Shown here: positions 4,900 through 6,176 of the stretch, piece after piece
Position numbering within the stretch: the first letter of the stretch is position 1
How the letters are laid out: every line of letters begins with the position of its first letter
DNA from: Planctomycetaceae bacterium UBA6163
GTDB taxonomy: Bacteria; Planctomycetota; Planctomycetia; Pirellulales; Pirellulaceae
Assembly: GCA_002428205.1 (NCBI GenBank)
Contig: DIUH01000155.1
Coordinates: 1-6,176 of the forward strand
DNA: 6,176 nt
Reading direction: 5' to 3'
Translations under genes and position numbers: made by a program
The notes under the pieces: generated by a model
The model's database searches: none
Told to the model about the DNA's origin: nothing
Seen by the model: only the letters and a program-made list of their open reading frames with translations

Positions 4900-6176
4900 A
4901 TGAGCAATTCATCGTCCCAGGACTTTTTGTTCCGCCATTTCGAAAAGTTCATTTTCGGAGTGCTTGTCTTTTTGGCTGTGTTTCTGGTTTATCGCGGCTT
5001 TCAAATGCCGAACTTTTTGGACGAACAGCAGCCCGATCGGATGGAACAGGGGGCCAGCCAAGTGAAGGCGGCGATCGACGAGGATCATTGGGAAAACATA
5101 AATAACACCGAGTCGCGTTTGCAAACGATCGATGTTGTCGCACGGACGAACGAATCGATCAGCCCTGTGGCATCGCAGCTGTATCGATTGAACCATCCTT
5201 GGGAAGGCAAGTCGATTGATGTTTCACTGAAACGAACTGATCCTGAAATCGCTTCACCGATCGAGTTGATCGTAATGGGCGTGATCGAGTCAATTGCGGT
5301 GAAGTCGCCGCCCAGTGCCGACCCGTTGAAGCAATCCAACTATGCGCTCAAGGCGCTTGAGAACGCTGAGCCAATCGTTGCGAAGGCTCCTGAGGCACGA
5401 CGGCGGCCGCCACGTGGTCGCAATCGAGGAGGTGCAATGGAGGGTATGGGCAGCGGTGCTGATGGAATGATGGAAGGCGGCGCCAGCGATATGTACGGGC
5501 CTGGTGGTGCTGGGATGGAGGGCATGCCTGGTTCGGAAGGAATGGCTGGAATGGAAGGGATGATGGGGCTGGGTGGAGCTGGCGGTATGGCTGGTGCCGG
5601 AATGAAACCGGCGCGCCAAATCGATGCCAAGAAGTTCGACCAAGGCTTTCGCCCGATGCAAGCCGGAAGTTTCGAGCCGGCGATTGGTCATTTCATTTCT
5701 GGTGTTGCATTGATGCCGCACAAGGATCTTTTCAAAGCTTTCCAAGACGCTTTCCAGCAAGCCGACGGATACAATCCGCTTCGTGATCAACCCGTCTATA
5801 TCGGTTTTTCGTTGGAACGTGCTGACGTTACCAACAAGTCGATTGACCAGTTGGTGGATGGTCCCGGTGGCGATTGGGTGCCACGTTTTACATCGAAGAA
5901 TATCCAACAACTGCTGCTGAATTATTGGGCTGGGATGGCCAAGGAGATCGTTGCTGGTAAATATCGTGATCCGGAATTGACCTCTGCGATACCGCCAATT
6001 TTGCTGCAGAACTACGCCGATTTCGTCAGCCATCCCAAGATTCCTTTGGGTGATGAAGACTTGACGAAGAAATTACCTGGATTGCAAGACTCAGCACCGA
6101 CTGGGCCAATCCTGCCGTCCGTAGGCGACGATCTGTTTTCCGGTGCTAACATCGGTACGGCCCAGCCTGGCGCCGG
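4900..6176 (+). CDS. Single-pass membrane protein with Gly/Met-rich linker, partial at right edge
   Basis: The frame is open from the ATG at 4900 to the window end: 425 codons with no stop, so the C-terminus is missing. An in-frame TGA at 4891-4893 makes this ATG the first possible one. The product has a short cytoplasmic tail and one membrane helix (about 17-31, FIFGVLVFLAVFLVY), then a largely extracytoplasmic region. Residues 123-141 (PIELIVMGVIESIAVKSPP) look like strands. A basic patch RRRPPRGRNRG (167-177) leads into a Gly/Met-rich linker (177-235). Then come HFISGVALMPHKDLFKAF (264-281) and QPVYIGFSLERADV (297-310), a strand-helix-strand pattern. The visible end turns toward another Gly/Ala/Pro stretch. 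I do not recognise a named family. Position, topology and linker style tie it to the two upstream genes, so an inner-membrane platform or PilP-like linking role is plausible but unproven. Confidence 0.88.
   Translation, partial: MSNSSSQDFLFRHFEKFIFGVLVFLAVFLVYRGFQMPNFLDEQQPDRMEQGASQVKAAIDEDHWENINNTESRLQTIDVVARTNESISPVASQLYRLNHPWEGKSIDVSLKRTDPEIASPIELIVMGVIESIAVKSPPSADPLKQSNYALKALENAEPIVAKAPEARRRPPRGRNRGGAMEGMGSGADGMMEGGASDMYGPGGAGMEGMPGSEGMAGMEGMMGLGGAGGMAGAGMKPARQIDAKKFDQGFRPMQAGSFEPAIGHFISGVALMPHKDLFKAFQDAFQQADGYNPLRDQPVYIGFSLERADVTNKSIDQLVDGPGGDWVPRFTSKNIQQLLLNYWAGMAKEIVAGKYRDPELTSAIPPILLQNYADFVSHPKIPLGDEDLTKKLPGLQDSAPTGPILPSVGDDLFSGANIGTAQPGA
5428..5604 (+). repeat. Gly/Met-rich low-complexity segment in the third gene
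   Basis: Residues 177-235 contain thirteen Met among Gly, Ala and Glu, with EGM units and a SDMYGPGG motif like the GGDMYGGG motifs of the second gene. It is more acidic than the segments upstream. It follows directly on the Arg-rich patch at 167-176. Confidence 0.85.

Noticed and set aside
4890..5105. GTG-started frame overlapping the start of the third gene
   Set aside because: Different frame from the ATG at 4900, which continues open to the window end and encodes a membrane helix and structured segments.

Overview
The window looks like part of a chromosome from a planctomycete, most likely of the Rhodopirellula/Pirellulaceae kind. This rests on moderately high GC, near-absence of Shine-Dalgarno sequences, roomy 120-280 bp gaps between genes, and an unusual enlarged PilM with two single-pass membrane proteins carrying Gly/Met-rich low-complexity stretches. 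The taxonomic call is inference from style and remembered protein families; no database search was possible.

Layout: (1) positions 1-215 hold the N-terminal part of a minus-strand gene of unknown function that runs off the left edge. (2) Positions 216-494 are a divergent intergenic region with a plausible sigma70-type promoter facing right. (3) Positions 495-2705 encode a 736-residue PilM protein with a PilN-like half fused to it: an actin-like ATPase domain, a PilN-type peptide, one membrane helix and a PilN-like extracytoplasmic domain. (4) Positions 2832-4760 encode a 642-residue single-pass membrane protein with three Gly/Met-rich segments and a Pro/Ala-rich tail; its middle reads like a PilO/PilN-type ferredoxin-like fold. 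(5) Positions 4900-6176 encode the first 425 residues of another single-pass membrane protein with the same Gly/Met-rich style; it is open to the right edge.

The three plus-strand genes share orientation, each has one transmembrane segment, and each carries Gly/Met-rich linkers. They probably encode parts of one envelope machine: the inner-membrane alignment platform of a type IV pilus or type II secretion-like system (the PilM-PilN-PilO-PilP module). PilM/PilN identity for the first gene is well supported. The PilO/PilP-like roles of the other two are inferred from order, topology and short strand-helix-strand patterns.

The most interesting points are the PilM-PilN fusion, the Gly/Met-rich insertions shared by three neighbouring proteins (with a recurring D-M-Y-G motif), and a run of eight G residues inside the second gene that could be a slippage site.
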